This document shows positions 53,853 through 61,597 of a stretch of DNA of 64,000 nt, one piece after another; within the stretch, counting starts at the first letter, position 1; each line of letters opens with the position of its first letter. The translations under genes were made by a program, and so were the position numbers. Source of the stretch: Duganella sp. 1411 (lineage in GTDB: Bacteria; Pseudomonadota; Gammaproteobacteria; Burkholderiales; Burkholderiaceae_D); the NCBI RefSeq assembly GCF_017833525.1, contig NZ_JAFICD010000002.1, forward strand, positions 248,001 through 312,000, in the 5' to 3' direction. Under the pieces are notes generated by a model. That model worked only from the letters and a program-made list of their open reading frames with translations, searched no databases and had not been told where the DNA came from.

Positions 53853-56003
53853 TTAGCCCGCCCGTGCCAGCACCGGTCTTTCCTCGCGCACCAACTTACC
53901 GTCGCACAACTCGTAGACCTCATCGGCGACTTCCAGCGCGCGCGCGCGGTGCGCCACACAGATCACTGTAATGCCCAGTTGCCGGATGTGCTCAATGATC
54001 CGCGCTTCGCAGGCAAGGTCCAGATTGGCCGTACCTTCGTCCAGAAACAGGATGCGAGGCTTGCGGTACAGGGCGCGCGCCAACAGGATACGCTGGCGCT
54101 GCCCGCCGGACAGGCTGGCGCCCATATCGCCAACCTGACCGAAATAATTGGCGGGCATAGCCAGAATTTCTTCGTGCACGCAGGCCAACCGGGCCGCGTC
54201 GTAGATCTGCTCTATTGAAGCGTTGGGATCGAACCCGCTGATATTGTCGAACAGGGTGCCGCCGAACAGCTGGTCATCCTGCATCACGGCGGCCGCCACG
54301 TTGCGGAAAGCGCCGATGGTAACGCCTTCCAGCAACGTGCCACCGATGAGGATGCGCCCGGTGCTGGGCGTCACCAGTCCCAGCAATATACGGATCAGAG
54401 TGGACTTGCCCAGACCCGACTTACCCTTGATGGCGACGAAGCGCCCCGCAGCCACCTGCAGATCGAGCCCGTTGAACAGCTTGGCGCTTTGCGGCGCATA
54501 CCGGAAATGCAAGTCCCGTATATCGATCGACAAGTCGGCGATATCGAGGACGGGCAACGCGCCCGCGGTGTTCTCATACTCCTTGGGGGTAGTGACGATG
54601 CTCGACAAGCGCTGCAGGCGCGCGTGCAACAGCTTGAATTCAAGCACGCGCTCGATCAGCGGATAGGCGCGCTCGCGAAATTGCTGGCGCAGGGCGACGA
54701 TGGAAAACAGCAGGCCCACGGAGATCTTACCCTCGATCGCGAGCATGGCCGCCAGCCCGGTAATGACGACCAGTTCAAGCGCCGCTAGCGCGCTGTTCGA
54801 CGCGCGTAGCAGCGCTTGGTAGCGCTGCTGCATCTGGACGCTCTCCAGCGCGGCCAGGTTGGCACCACGCCAGGCCGACAGCCGGGCCGACTCTGCATTG
54901 AGCACCTTCACGGTTTGGATGCCGCGTAGGGTATCCATGAGCTGCGAGCGTTCTTCGCTGTTGCGGTCCTGCACCAGTTCGTTCATGAAGTGCAGTTTTT
55001 TGTAGGACCACGCACGGGTCAGCGCGAAGGCGGTGAAGAAGACCAGCATTATGGCCGCCAGCCCCGGCGACAGGAACATGAACGAAACGAGGATGAAGAT
55101 TGAAAACAGGCCGTCGATCGCGAACGGGATCGCCCCTTCTGTCAGGGCGCCTTTGACGTCGCGAATCGAATCGATCCGGCTCAGCACATCGTTCAGGCGC
55201 GATTGCTGAAAGAACCCATACGGTAGACGCAGAATATGGTTCACCAAATTCAAATTCAGCTGCGCGATCAGTTCGGTGCCAAGCGTGAGCAACAGGTGGC
55301 GCCGGATCAGTTCACCGGCGATCACCAGCACGTGCGCCCCCGCCGTGGCCAGCAGGATGGCCTGTAGCAGACTCACGGAATGGGTTGCGATGGCCTGGTC
55401 GACGATCACCGACATGAACAGCGGCGCCACCACGACACCGAGCTGGATAACGATGGAGATGGCGGCCACCAGCAGCGCCGAGCTGCGCCAGCCTTCCAGC
55501 CGTGTCCACAGGTCGGAGATCGACACCCCGACCAACTGCGTGACGGCCTTGAAGGTGGGCAGTCTCTTGAACTCAACCGCGATACCAGTGAAGTGTTTCG
55601 ACAATTGCGCCATCGGCATGGTCATGCGGCCCTTGCGGGGATCCAGGATGGTGGCGGTATCTCCATCGAGATGTTCCAGTACCACATAGTGGTTGAAATT
55701 CCAGTGCAAGATAGCTGGCAGCGCCATGGCCGACAGTGCGTCCAGCTCCACCTTGACGGCGCGCGCGAACAGGCCGAAGGTATTCGCCGTCGCCAGCAGC
55801 TGCGACACCGAGACGCCTTGGGAGGACGCCTGCACGCTCGCGCGCAGTCCTTCCAGGTTGACCGTCGTGCCGTGCGCTTGCAGCACCATCACCATACAGG
55901 CAAGACCGCAGTCGGTGGCCGTGCTCTGCAGGGTCGGGCTGATGGGGATGCGTCGATTTTTTGTTCTCATAAGGGCAAGCGTCCCATAAATTGACCAGTC
56001 CAT
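53853..56003 (-). CDS. Peptidase-containing ABC transporter (C39 double-glycine protease)
   Basis: 716-residue PCAT-type exporter that cuts leader peptides after GG and exports the core. C39 peptidase domain about 20-150 with Cys32 in TATDCGLACMVMV, His105 in HWNFNHYVVLE and Asp121 in ILDPRKG. Membrane domain about 165-450, ATPase about 480-716 with Walker A GKSGLGKST, signature LSGGQRQRILLARA and Walker B ILFLDEGTANLD. Both precursors in the window have the fitting GGG site. The start at 56003 overlaps the stop of the adaptor-like gene (TGATG). All catalytic residues look intact. Confidence 0.92.
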   Translation of the reverse strand: MDWSIYGTLALMRTKNRRIPISPTLQSTATDCGLACMVMVLQAHGTTVNLEGLRASVQASSQGVSVSQLLATANTFGLFARAVKVELDALSAMALPAILHWNFNHYVVLEHLDGDTATILDPRKGRMTMPMAQLSKHFTGIAVEFKRLPTFKAVTQLVGVSISDLWTRLEGWRSSALLVAAISIVIQLGVVVAPLFMSVIVDQAIATHSVSLLQAILLATAGAHVLVIAGELIRRHLLLTLGTELIAQLNLNLVNHILRLPYGFFQQSRLNDVLSRIDSIRDVKGALTEGAIPFAIDGLFSIFILVSFMFLSPGLAAIMLVFFTAFALTRAWSYKKLHFMNELVQDRNSEERSQLMDTLRGIQTVKVLNAESARLSAWRGANLAALESVQMQQRYQALLRASNSALAALELVVITGLAAMLAIEGKISVGLLFSIVALRQQFRERAYPLIERVLEFKLLHARLQRLSSIVTTPKEYENTAGALPVLDIADLSIDIRDLHFRYAPQSAKLFNGLDLQVAAGRFVAIKGKSGLGKSTLIRILLGLVTPSTGRILIGGTLLEGVTIGAFRNVAAAVMQDDQLFGGTLFDNISGFDPNASIEQIYDAARLACVHEEILAMPANYFGQVGDMGASLSGGQRQRILLARALYRKPRILFLDEGTANLDLACEARIIEHIRQLGITVICVAHRARALEVADEVYELCDGKLVREERPVLARAG

Positions 56004-56458
56004 CAGGGGTGTTTAGCCAGCTTGGCGGCAATCAGTTCCATCGGCCTGAGCACCAGCCTCGCCGTGGCCCTGCACTGCCCGGCCGCGGCACCGGGACCGA
56101 GCGGCACCGCTGCCCCGCCATGTCGGTCCGCGGTCCCTGCCTGCGGGATAACCGCGACCACCCGCCCCCCGGCTTCGATCTCGACCCGTTCGAGCCGGGT
56201 GCCCGTGCCGGTGTACAACGCCGTCGGTCCGATCAGCGCCTGGCGCGCTCCGGTGACGCGGCAGGAGATTGGCGTTGAGCTTGTCACTTCCATGCGCGCG
56301 AAGCCCGCAATTGCCAGCACCGCTATCGCCATGTAGCCGAATGCCGCACGGCTGGTGCCGCGGTCGGCCTTCAGCGACACCGTACCTGCCAGCCGCACGC
56401 ACTGATGTTCCAAGGCTTCTTTCCGAAAAATAGTCAAAGTATCCAAAGTCGCACTCAC
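56003..56458 (-). CDS. Miniature HlyD-like adaptor protein
   Basis: 151-residue protein that looks like a membrane-fusion adaptor without its centre. The N-terminus LTIFRKEALEHQ and the membrane helix (about 39-55) match the start of adaptors paired with C39 exporters, and the C-terminus with ATARLVLRPMELIAAKL resembles their final region; the usual 250-residue coiled coil and lipoyl parts are absent. It is coupled to the exporter gene and to the GT9-like gene (ATGA). It might be a specialised short adaptor or an internally deleted relic that still makes a protein. Confidence 0.6.
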   Translation of the reverse strand: MSATLDTLTIFRKEALEHQCVRLAGTVSLKADRGTSRAAFGYMAIAVLAIAGFARMEVTSSTPISCRVTGARQALIGPTALYTGTGTRLERVEIEAGGRVVAVIPQAGTADRHGGAAVPLGPGAAAGQCRATARLVLRPMELIAAKLAKHP

Positions 56459-57426
56459 TGGTTGGTGATGATGGTGTTGGGCGGCAGGTCCTGCCGGGCG
56501 ACAGCTGCAAGCAGGCCATCCTTGACTTGCCCTTCGACGTCAGTCTCGCCGGTTGCGTCCAGCACCACTTGCCGGGCCGGCGTCCAGAAATACCCCCAGC
56601 GACTGGCGTCGCGCCGCGTGGCGAACACGGCAGCGCCTCCCACGCCGAACACGTCGGCCACCTTCATCATGACCGAGTCCACCCCTAGAAAGGCGGCGCT
56701 GCGCGCCACCACGCTCATCGATGCCTGCAGGGAGAAATGCTCCAGGAACGTAATGCGTCGGCCATGGCAGGCACAGCGCGGCAGTCGATCGCGGCGCCCC
56801 ACGACCAGCACGCACAGCTCTGGATGGACCGCTAGCAACGCGCACACCGCGCTGCCCAGCGCGGCCAGCGGCCACCGCTTGTCCTCGGAACTGTCGAGAT
56901 GCACGCTCAGGTGGCGCGTGTAGCCTTGCTGCGCCAACTGGCGCAGCAAGGCAGCGACCGCCAACTGCAGCGGCGTGTCGAACGCCGGCCGCATGCGCAT
57001 CTCGGCCAGCACAGTGTGCGCGCACACCGCCTGCACCGTTCCATACGCCAATTCAACCGCGTTCAGTCCATCTGCGTGCCACTCGCGCCATGCCGGGTTC
57101 CACACATAGCGCGCGGGCGCCAACCGCGCGCGCAATTGTTCGATGCCCGGCCCTTCCCAAGAGGACAAGTTAACCAGCAGGTCCGACCGGTCGACGCCGC
57201 AGCGCAGCGGTGAGCCGATCCGCCGCCCACGCCCACCATTGGGGCCGGACACCTGAACCGGTTCAAAGGCGTCGAAAGGCAAATCACGCACCAGAAAGGC
57301 ATGCGGGCCGTCGCCGTAGATCAGGCGCACGGGGCGCGGCAGATGGTGCGCCAGCAGCGCCAGCGCGCCGCGATTTATGACGTAGTCGCCAAAGCCGTTA
57401 TGAAAGAACACCGTCGAACTCATCAT
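56455..57426 (-). CDS. GT9-like glycosyltransferase
   Basis: 323-residue protein with a heptosyltransferase-type (GT9) outline: start VFFHNGFGDYVINRGALALL, a central HLSVHLDSSEDKRWPLAAL, and FSLQASMSVVARSAAFLGVDSVMMKVADVFG, the usual donor-binding region. Located between the HlyC-like gene (13 bases) and the adaptor-like gene (ATGA overlap), so a role in the peptide pathway is likely. In class IIb microcins a glycosyltransferase modifies the attached siderophore, but that enzyme is of another family. Confidence 0.68.
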   Translation of the reverse strand: MMSSTVFFHNGFGDYVINRGALALLAHHLPRPVRLIYGDGPHAFLVRDLPFDAFEPVQVSGPNGGRGRRIGSPLRCGVDRSDLLVNLSSWEGPGIEQLRARLAPARYVWNPAWREWHADGLNAVELAYGTVQAVCAHTVLAEMRMRPAFDTPLQLAVAALLRQLAQQGYTRHLSVHLDSSEDKRWPLAALGSAVCALLAVHPELCVLVVGRRDRLPRCACHGRRITFLEHFSLQASMSVVARSAAFLGVDSVMMKVADVFGVGGAAVFATRRDASRWGYFWTPARQVVLDATGETDVEGQVKDGLLAAVARQDLPPNTIITNQ

Positions 57427-57439
57427 GCGCCTGTGTCGT

Positions 57440-57889
57440 TTAAGGGAGGACTTGCGGGGACGCCGTCCGAGCGAAGCGTTGTGTGGCTACGTGCCGGAAG
57501 CCGTCGCCGGTGCGCGCGTACATAGAAAAGGCATGGCTGCGTGCAAGCACCACCACGCGCCGGTGCGCAAAAGCATCCAACAGTGGCTGCGCCAAGACAC
57601 GCACGCCGCCCGGTGCGAAGGCCGCATCGACAATGACAATCAGGCGGCCTTCATCCCATTCGTAGTGCGCCGGCATGCCAAGCCCCACCCGCTGCAGGCG
57701 CCGGAGCGATTCCTTGTTCACCGAAGCCCATGCCACATAGCCAACCCGGCGTCCGAGCGCGTCTTCCAGGATGCGCAGCATACCCTTGCGCGCGGACCGG
57801 GTCAGGTACAGCAGGCACGCGGGCGACGTCTCCATACAAAAGCGCGCCCTCAGTTCCAGCGCCGCCAGTAGTACCTCAGGTTCGATCAT
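57440..57889 (-). CDS. HlyC-like toxin-activating acyltransferase homologue
   Basis: 149-residue protein resembling RTX toxin-activating lysine acyltransferases: RRVGYVAWASVNKESLRRL, PAHYEWDEGRLIVIVDAAFAPGG match the HlyC core. The position of the catalytic His of HlyC looks changed (SPACLLYL), so chemistry may differ. In class IIb microcins an HlyC homologue (MceI of microcin E492, also present in the H47 cluster) works with a larger partner to join a siderophore to the peptide C-terminus. Here too a large gene directly precedes it with an ATGA overlap. The ATG at 57889 is fixed by that overlap. Confidence 0.72.
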   Translation of the reverse strand: MIEPEVLLAALELRARFCMETSPACLLYLTRSARKGMLRILEDALGRRVGYVAWASVNKESLRRLQRVGLGMPAHYEWDEGRLIVIVDAAFAPGGVRVLAQPLLDAFAHRRVVVLARSHAFSMYARTGDGFRHVATQRFARTASPQVLP

Positions 57890-59580
57890 GCGCCCTCCTC
57901 CAGTGTCTGCACCAGCTCCAAGGTGCGCTCTATCCAAGGCAGGAAATCGTGGTGTTCCACCGTCCAGGCGCCAGGCGGGCCATCGGCCAAGGCGGCGCGA
58001 ACATCGCGTGCGCGACAAAAACGCCGCTGCGCGCCACCGACGGCAAGCGCGTACGCGCCGCCGGTTACCAGGGACAGCTCGGCGTCAACGCCCCGGCAGA
58101 CGGTCAATCGGCCATCCAACCAACCGTCAAAGGCCCACCCGGCCACGGTATGGATCCTGTCCAGCATGACGCGCACCGCCGCCACGTCGCCCCCCGCTAT
58201 CACTGCGCGTACATGGTCACCCATGCGGTACCTGAAATAAAACTCCGGCAGACGTGCTCGTTTCATGGCGACGATGGCCATGCCGGTCGGAGCGCAGGAG
58301 GCCACACCGGCCTCCATCAGTGCCCGAAAGGCGTCAGGCAGCGCATACGAACGGTCGAACAGCGGAAGCGCCGCGCCGATCTTTGCCATGCCGCGCACCC
58401 GGTCGACCAATGACAAAAACAGTCCCTCCACCAGCAAAGTGAGCGGATCATCGTCCGGCAGCGCTGCCGGCCAGTCCTTACGGACCGGCGGCGCCGACGA
58501 CAGCAAGTTCCAGCCGGCCGCGCGCAGTAGCGCCAGATCGGCGCCGTGCTCCGCGGCGAACGGGCCGGCCACGTCCAGACCGAACAAGTACAGCATCCGC
58601 TCGTCGATCTCGGCGCGCACCCGGGCGCGGTAAAACTCCACCAACGGCGCGACCTGTAGTTCGCAGCCGTTGTACTTGGCGTAGGTGCTGGCGAGTTCGA
58701 CGACCACCGGCACCGGCGTGTCTATTTCTTCGTAAAAAGTCACCGGCGTGGTACCCGAGTTGTTCTGGTCGCTGCGCAGGAAAACTGTGCTGGTCATGTC
58801 CAGCCAGCGCCCATCCAGCGACAGATTCGATGGGCTCACCCCACCATGCATCAGGCGCGCCAGCCGGGCAAAAGCGAACTGGCTGGCGCATTTGGCAAGA
58901 AAGCCAAGCAGAAAACGCCCGACACCGCCAATTGCATCCAGGTTGGTCTTCAATTCCCGGTTGAGGCGGCGCACGCGGCCTACATCGGAGAGCATGCACA
59001 GCGCATCCGGACGGGAGGCAATGTAATCGGGCGCGCGCAGGAAGGTGGCCGGGCGTATCACGTTGTCGCGCACCAGCAAAGCCCCCCATTCGCGCGCCGG
59101 CGCGGCGCCGTAGGCTGCCTCGGGGCCGGTCAGGATAATGCCCCAGGCGCGGGCCGTGCCATACGGTAAAATACGGTTGAGCAGCTCGGAGTACACGGCT
59201 TCATGCACCGCCGCCGCCGCTCGTAAGCCACCGTAGGAATGGGCCACGTCGGTGCCGCTGCCCACCAGTAGGTTTTGACCCAAACCCTTAATCTGAAATT
59301 CACCCAGGATGCCGCAGCGCACCCCGCCGCCATTATCGGCGATGCCTCTGCCGCCATAACGCTCGGCCAATAACGTGATGCGGTCGGCTTGGTCGAACTG
59401 CAACGTGTCGAAGCTCACTCCGTCCGGGATCATGTAGGCGAAGCGGGCCGCAAACGCCTGCCACGGGCAAGCGCCGGGCTCGGGCTGATGTATATAAGCG
59501 TGGTTGATCCAGACGGCCTGCGCGTCCTTGAGCTTGGCGGCAGAGAAACTGGCATAGGCCGATTGAAACAGGTTAGACAT
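57886..59580 (-). CDS. SelO-like protein, putative partner of the HlyC-like enzyme
   Basis: 564-residue protein whose central part resembles the SelO pseudokinase/AMP-transferase fold: GILGEFQIKGLGQNLLVG, HSYGGLRAAAAVHEAVYSELLNR, REWGALLVRDNVIRPATFLR and LMHGGVSPSNLSLDGRWLDM correspond to the nucleotide- and metal-binding segments. The C-terminal 200 residues are unassigned. In microcin E492 and H47 clusters a large protein (MceJ/MchC) forms a pair with the HlyC homologue; whether this protein is their homologue could not be confirmed by eye. An AAGGAAG site precedes the ATG at 59580. It lies downstream of precursor 2. Confidence 0.7.
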   Translation of the reverse strand: MSNLFQSAYASFSAAKLKDAQAVWINHAYIHQPEPGACPWQAFAARFAYMIPDGVSFDTLQFDQADRITLLAERYGGRGIADNGGGVRCGILGEFQIKGLGQNLLVGSGTDVAHSYGGLRAAAAVHEAVYSELLNRILPYGTARAWGIILTGPEAAYGAAPAREWGALLVRDNVIRPATFLRAPDYIASRPDALCMLSDVGRVRRLNRELKTNLDAIGGVGRFLLGFLAKCASQFAFARLARLMHGGVSPSNLSLDGRWLDMTSTVFLRSDQNNSGTTPVTFYEEIDTPVPVVVELASTYAKYNGCELQVAPLVEFYRARVRAEIDERMLYLFGLDVAGPFAAEHGADLALLRAAGWNLLSSAPPVRKDWPAALPDDDPLTLLVEGLFLSLVDRVRGMAKIGAALPLFDRSYALPDAFRALMEAGVASCAPTGMAIVAMKRARLPEFYFRYRMGDHVRAVIAGGDVAAVRVMLDRIHTVAGWAFDGWLDGRLTVCRGVDAELSLVTGGAYALAVGGAQRRFCRARDVRAALADGPPGAWTVEHHDFLPWIERTLELVQTLEEGA

Positions 59581-59923
59581 ATCGCTTCCTTCGTACTCTC
59601 TCAACGATCGGGCTCAACACAGTGGTATTCGAAGGCGACGCCGTGTAGCTGTAGCCCTTCGTGCACAAGTGCTCGCTTTCCCGGCGGCCACCCGGAAACA
59701 ACGACCTTACCGGTCGGATCTTCCACTCATTCTGAGCGAACAGCACCAGACGCGAGCTTCGCACCTTGCTGTGCGCCAGGTCGGCCGCCGGCGGCGCCGG
59801 CGCGCCGCCGGCCGGCACGGTGACATCCGGCTCTCCAGCCTGGCCGCCCTCCCGCGCGGAGTCGACCGCCATTAGAGCAGCAAGGGCGAACAGGCTGGGT
59901 GCCGAGATATCCAGAGCGCGCAA
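59573..59923 (-). CDS. Doubtful small ORF between precursor 2 and SelO-like gene
   Basis: 116 codons from a TTG start, with GAGGAC about 7 bases upstream. The N-terminus has a short hydrophobic stretch (SLFALAALMAV) followed by Gly/Pro-rich and basic sequence; no family recognised. It fills an otherwise empty 360-base gap and overlaps the next gene by eight bases, which fits the compact operon style, but codon and residue composition are not convincing. Confidence 0.3.
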   Translation of the reverse strand: MRALDISAPSLFALAALMAVDSAREGGQAGEPDVTVPAGGAPAPPAADLAHSKVRSSRLVLFAQNEWKIRPVRSLFPGGRRESEHLCTKGYSYTASPSNTTVLSPIVERVRRKRYV

Positions 59924-59940
59924 TTGACGGTCCTCAGCTC

Positions 59941-60144
59941 TTAGCTGGCATCCTTATTGTGACCGGAATCGTAGATATCGACGTAAGCGTCCTTGTCGTG
60001 CGAGGAGTAGTACTGCGAATAGCCGCCGCCAATCACATTGCTGATCTGCGACTCCACTAGCTCGGTGAGCCGATCCAGGTCCATCAACGGCGCCGACTGG
60101 TCCATTGCGGCCACTTCCTGAAGCAGTTTTTCGAATTCCGACAT
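59941..60144 (-). CDS. RiPP precursor peptide 2 (double-glycine leader)
   Basis: 67-residue peptide. Leader 1-40 ends ELVESQISNVIGG, identical to precursor 1 in that block; the core (41-67) starts GYSQYYSSHDKD and continues with repeated Tyr, Asp and His in YVD, YDS and GHN contexts, ending in KDAS with a C-terminal Ser. An AGGAAA site precedes the ATG at 60144. It lies directly after a radical SAM gene and before the SelO-like/HlyC-like pair. Three-residue aromatic motifs suit cyclophane formation, Asp/His/Asn suit hydroxylation, and the terminal Ser would suit ester-type conjugation; all three are inferences. Confidence 0.87.
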   Translation of the reverse strand: MSEFEKLLQEVAAMDQSAPLMDLDRLTELVESQISNVIGGGYSQYYSSHDKDAYVDIYDSGHNKDAS

Positions 60145-60328
60145 GATAGTTTCCTTTAGATAGTCAATAAAATGCCCGACAACAGGCATGCAAAACTACG
60201 TGGGGAGCACCCAGGTAATGCAGCGTCATGCTCGTTTCGACCGCGACCACGTCGTCGGGGCACAACTGGCCGACGCCACTTCGTGCCGCGTGACTGGCGG
60301 CGCCACGGACGCTGCCCGGATCGTATGG

Positions 60329-61597
60329 CTAGTCATCTGAAGTCGTTGGGTTCATTGCGGCTGCGGTCGGAGCAACGGCCAGGCTAGACAAGCGCTGCTC
60401 GATGGACTGCACGGGTATCCCCCCCTTGGCCAGCTGTGCACAAATATAGGCGTACATGCGCGCGAGCGACTTGCAGTAGATTGACGGATTGTTGAAGCCG
60501 CGCCGCAGGGAATAGCGGTGCTGCTTCAGGCCGCCTCCGCACACGCCGTTCCAGATGCAAGCGTTGCACTGGGGTGCCAGCGTTTGTTGAACAGCACGCA
60601 GCTCGCCCCACATGGGGCCGTCATGTATCTCGCGCAGGGTACCGGTCGCCACGTGAAAGCCAGTCTCGCGGAAGCGCCAATCCAGCGTGCGCAAGACATC
60701 GTCCGGAGAAATGTCGCCGTTCGATGACACTGTCAGCAGCGTATGGGACGCGCGTTGTGCATTGAACGGATCGTGCGCTTGAATCGTGCGGGCTAGCAGC
60801 ATGCGCATGATGCGTCGCATAAAACGCACGGTGACGTTTTGGTCGCCGTGTGCGAACCAGGCTCTGCAGACGTCGACCAGGTAATCACCACAGCGCTCAA
60901 TGAAACGTTCGCTCACTTCGATCGAATCGTGGGTCAGGTCGGGCAGCAGGAAGTCGAGGTGCTTGACCTTCAGCTCGCGCACGAAGTGCAGGAAGGTGGC
61001 ACTACCGGATTGGTCCGGGGCAATCACGCACAGCACGCCCAGCCGCCGAATGCGCCCGGCGCGCTCAGCCTGTTCCAGCAGGCGCCAGCCGCGTAGTGTT
61101 TCGTCATACGTCCCCCGGCCACTTTTGGTGATGCGCGTGCGATTGTGGGTTTCGCGGTCGCCATCGAAGCTGACGCCGACCGCCATGGAAAAACGTTCGA
61201 ACACATTGATCCACGCTTCATTGATGAGCACTCCGTTGGTCTGCACGCTCAGACTGAGCTTACAGCGCGATCCCAGGCCGTCTATCAGTTGCTGGCACAC
61301 ATCGGCGAAATAGTCGCGTTTGAGCAGCAACGGTTCGCCGCCGTGAAAGCCGATGTGGACCCGGGTAACGCCCGACTCGGCGATGGCGTTCTGGATGAAG
61401 CGGATGATACCGGCTACGGTGTCATCCGGCACGATGGCCGGGTGTTCCTTATACGATTGGTCGCCCGAGAAGAAGAAGTAGCAGTATGGGCAGGCTAGGT
61501 TGCAGCGTTCGGTGACCTTAAAAACGATGCCGAGATGCTGTAGCGGCAGGGCGGCGTCAGTGGCGGGCACGGCAATGGGTGCGATGGAGGACATCAT
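60329..61597 (-). CDS. Radical SAM/SPASM peptide maturase 3
   Basis: 422-residue radical SAM enzyme, paralogous to the two in operon 1. CNLACPYC has Cys32, Cys36 and Cys39; GGEPLLLKRDYF and VQTNGVLINE are conserved; SPASM-like Cys lie in CNACIWNGVC and YCKSL. As in maturase 2, the region with extra Cys in maturase 1 reads TVSSNGDISPDD. Its start overlaps the companion stop by one base (TGATG). The precursor gene follows after 184 bases. It probably crosslinks Tyr residues of the precursor core; the exact bond cannot be told from sequence. Confidence 0.88.
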   Translation of the reverse strand: MMSSIAPIAVPATDAALPLQHLGIVFKVTERCNLACPYCYFFFSGDQSYKEHPAIVPDDTVAGIIRFIQNAIAESGVTRVHIGFHGGEPLLLKRDYFADVCQQLIDGLGSRCKLSLSVQTNGVLINEAWINVFERFSMAVGVSFDGDRETHNRTRITKSGRGTYDETLRGWRLLEQAERAGRIRRLGVLCVIAPDQSGSATFLHFVRELKVKHLDFLLPDLTHDSIEVSERFIERCGDYLVDVCRAWFAHGDQNVTVRFMRRIMRMLLARTIQAHDPFNAQRASHTLLTVSSNGDISPDDVLRTLDWRFRETGFHVATGTLREIHDGPMWGELRAVQQTLAPQCNACIWNGVCGGGLKQHRYSLRRGFNNPSIYCKSLARMYAYICAQLAKGGIPVQSIEQRLSSLAVAPTAAAMNPTTSDD

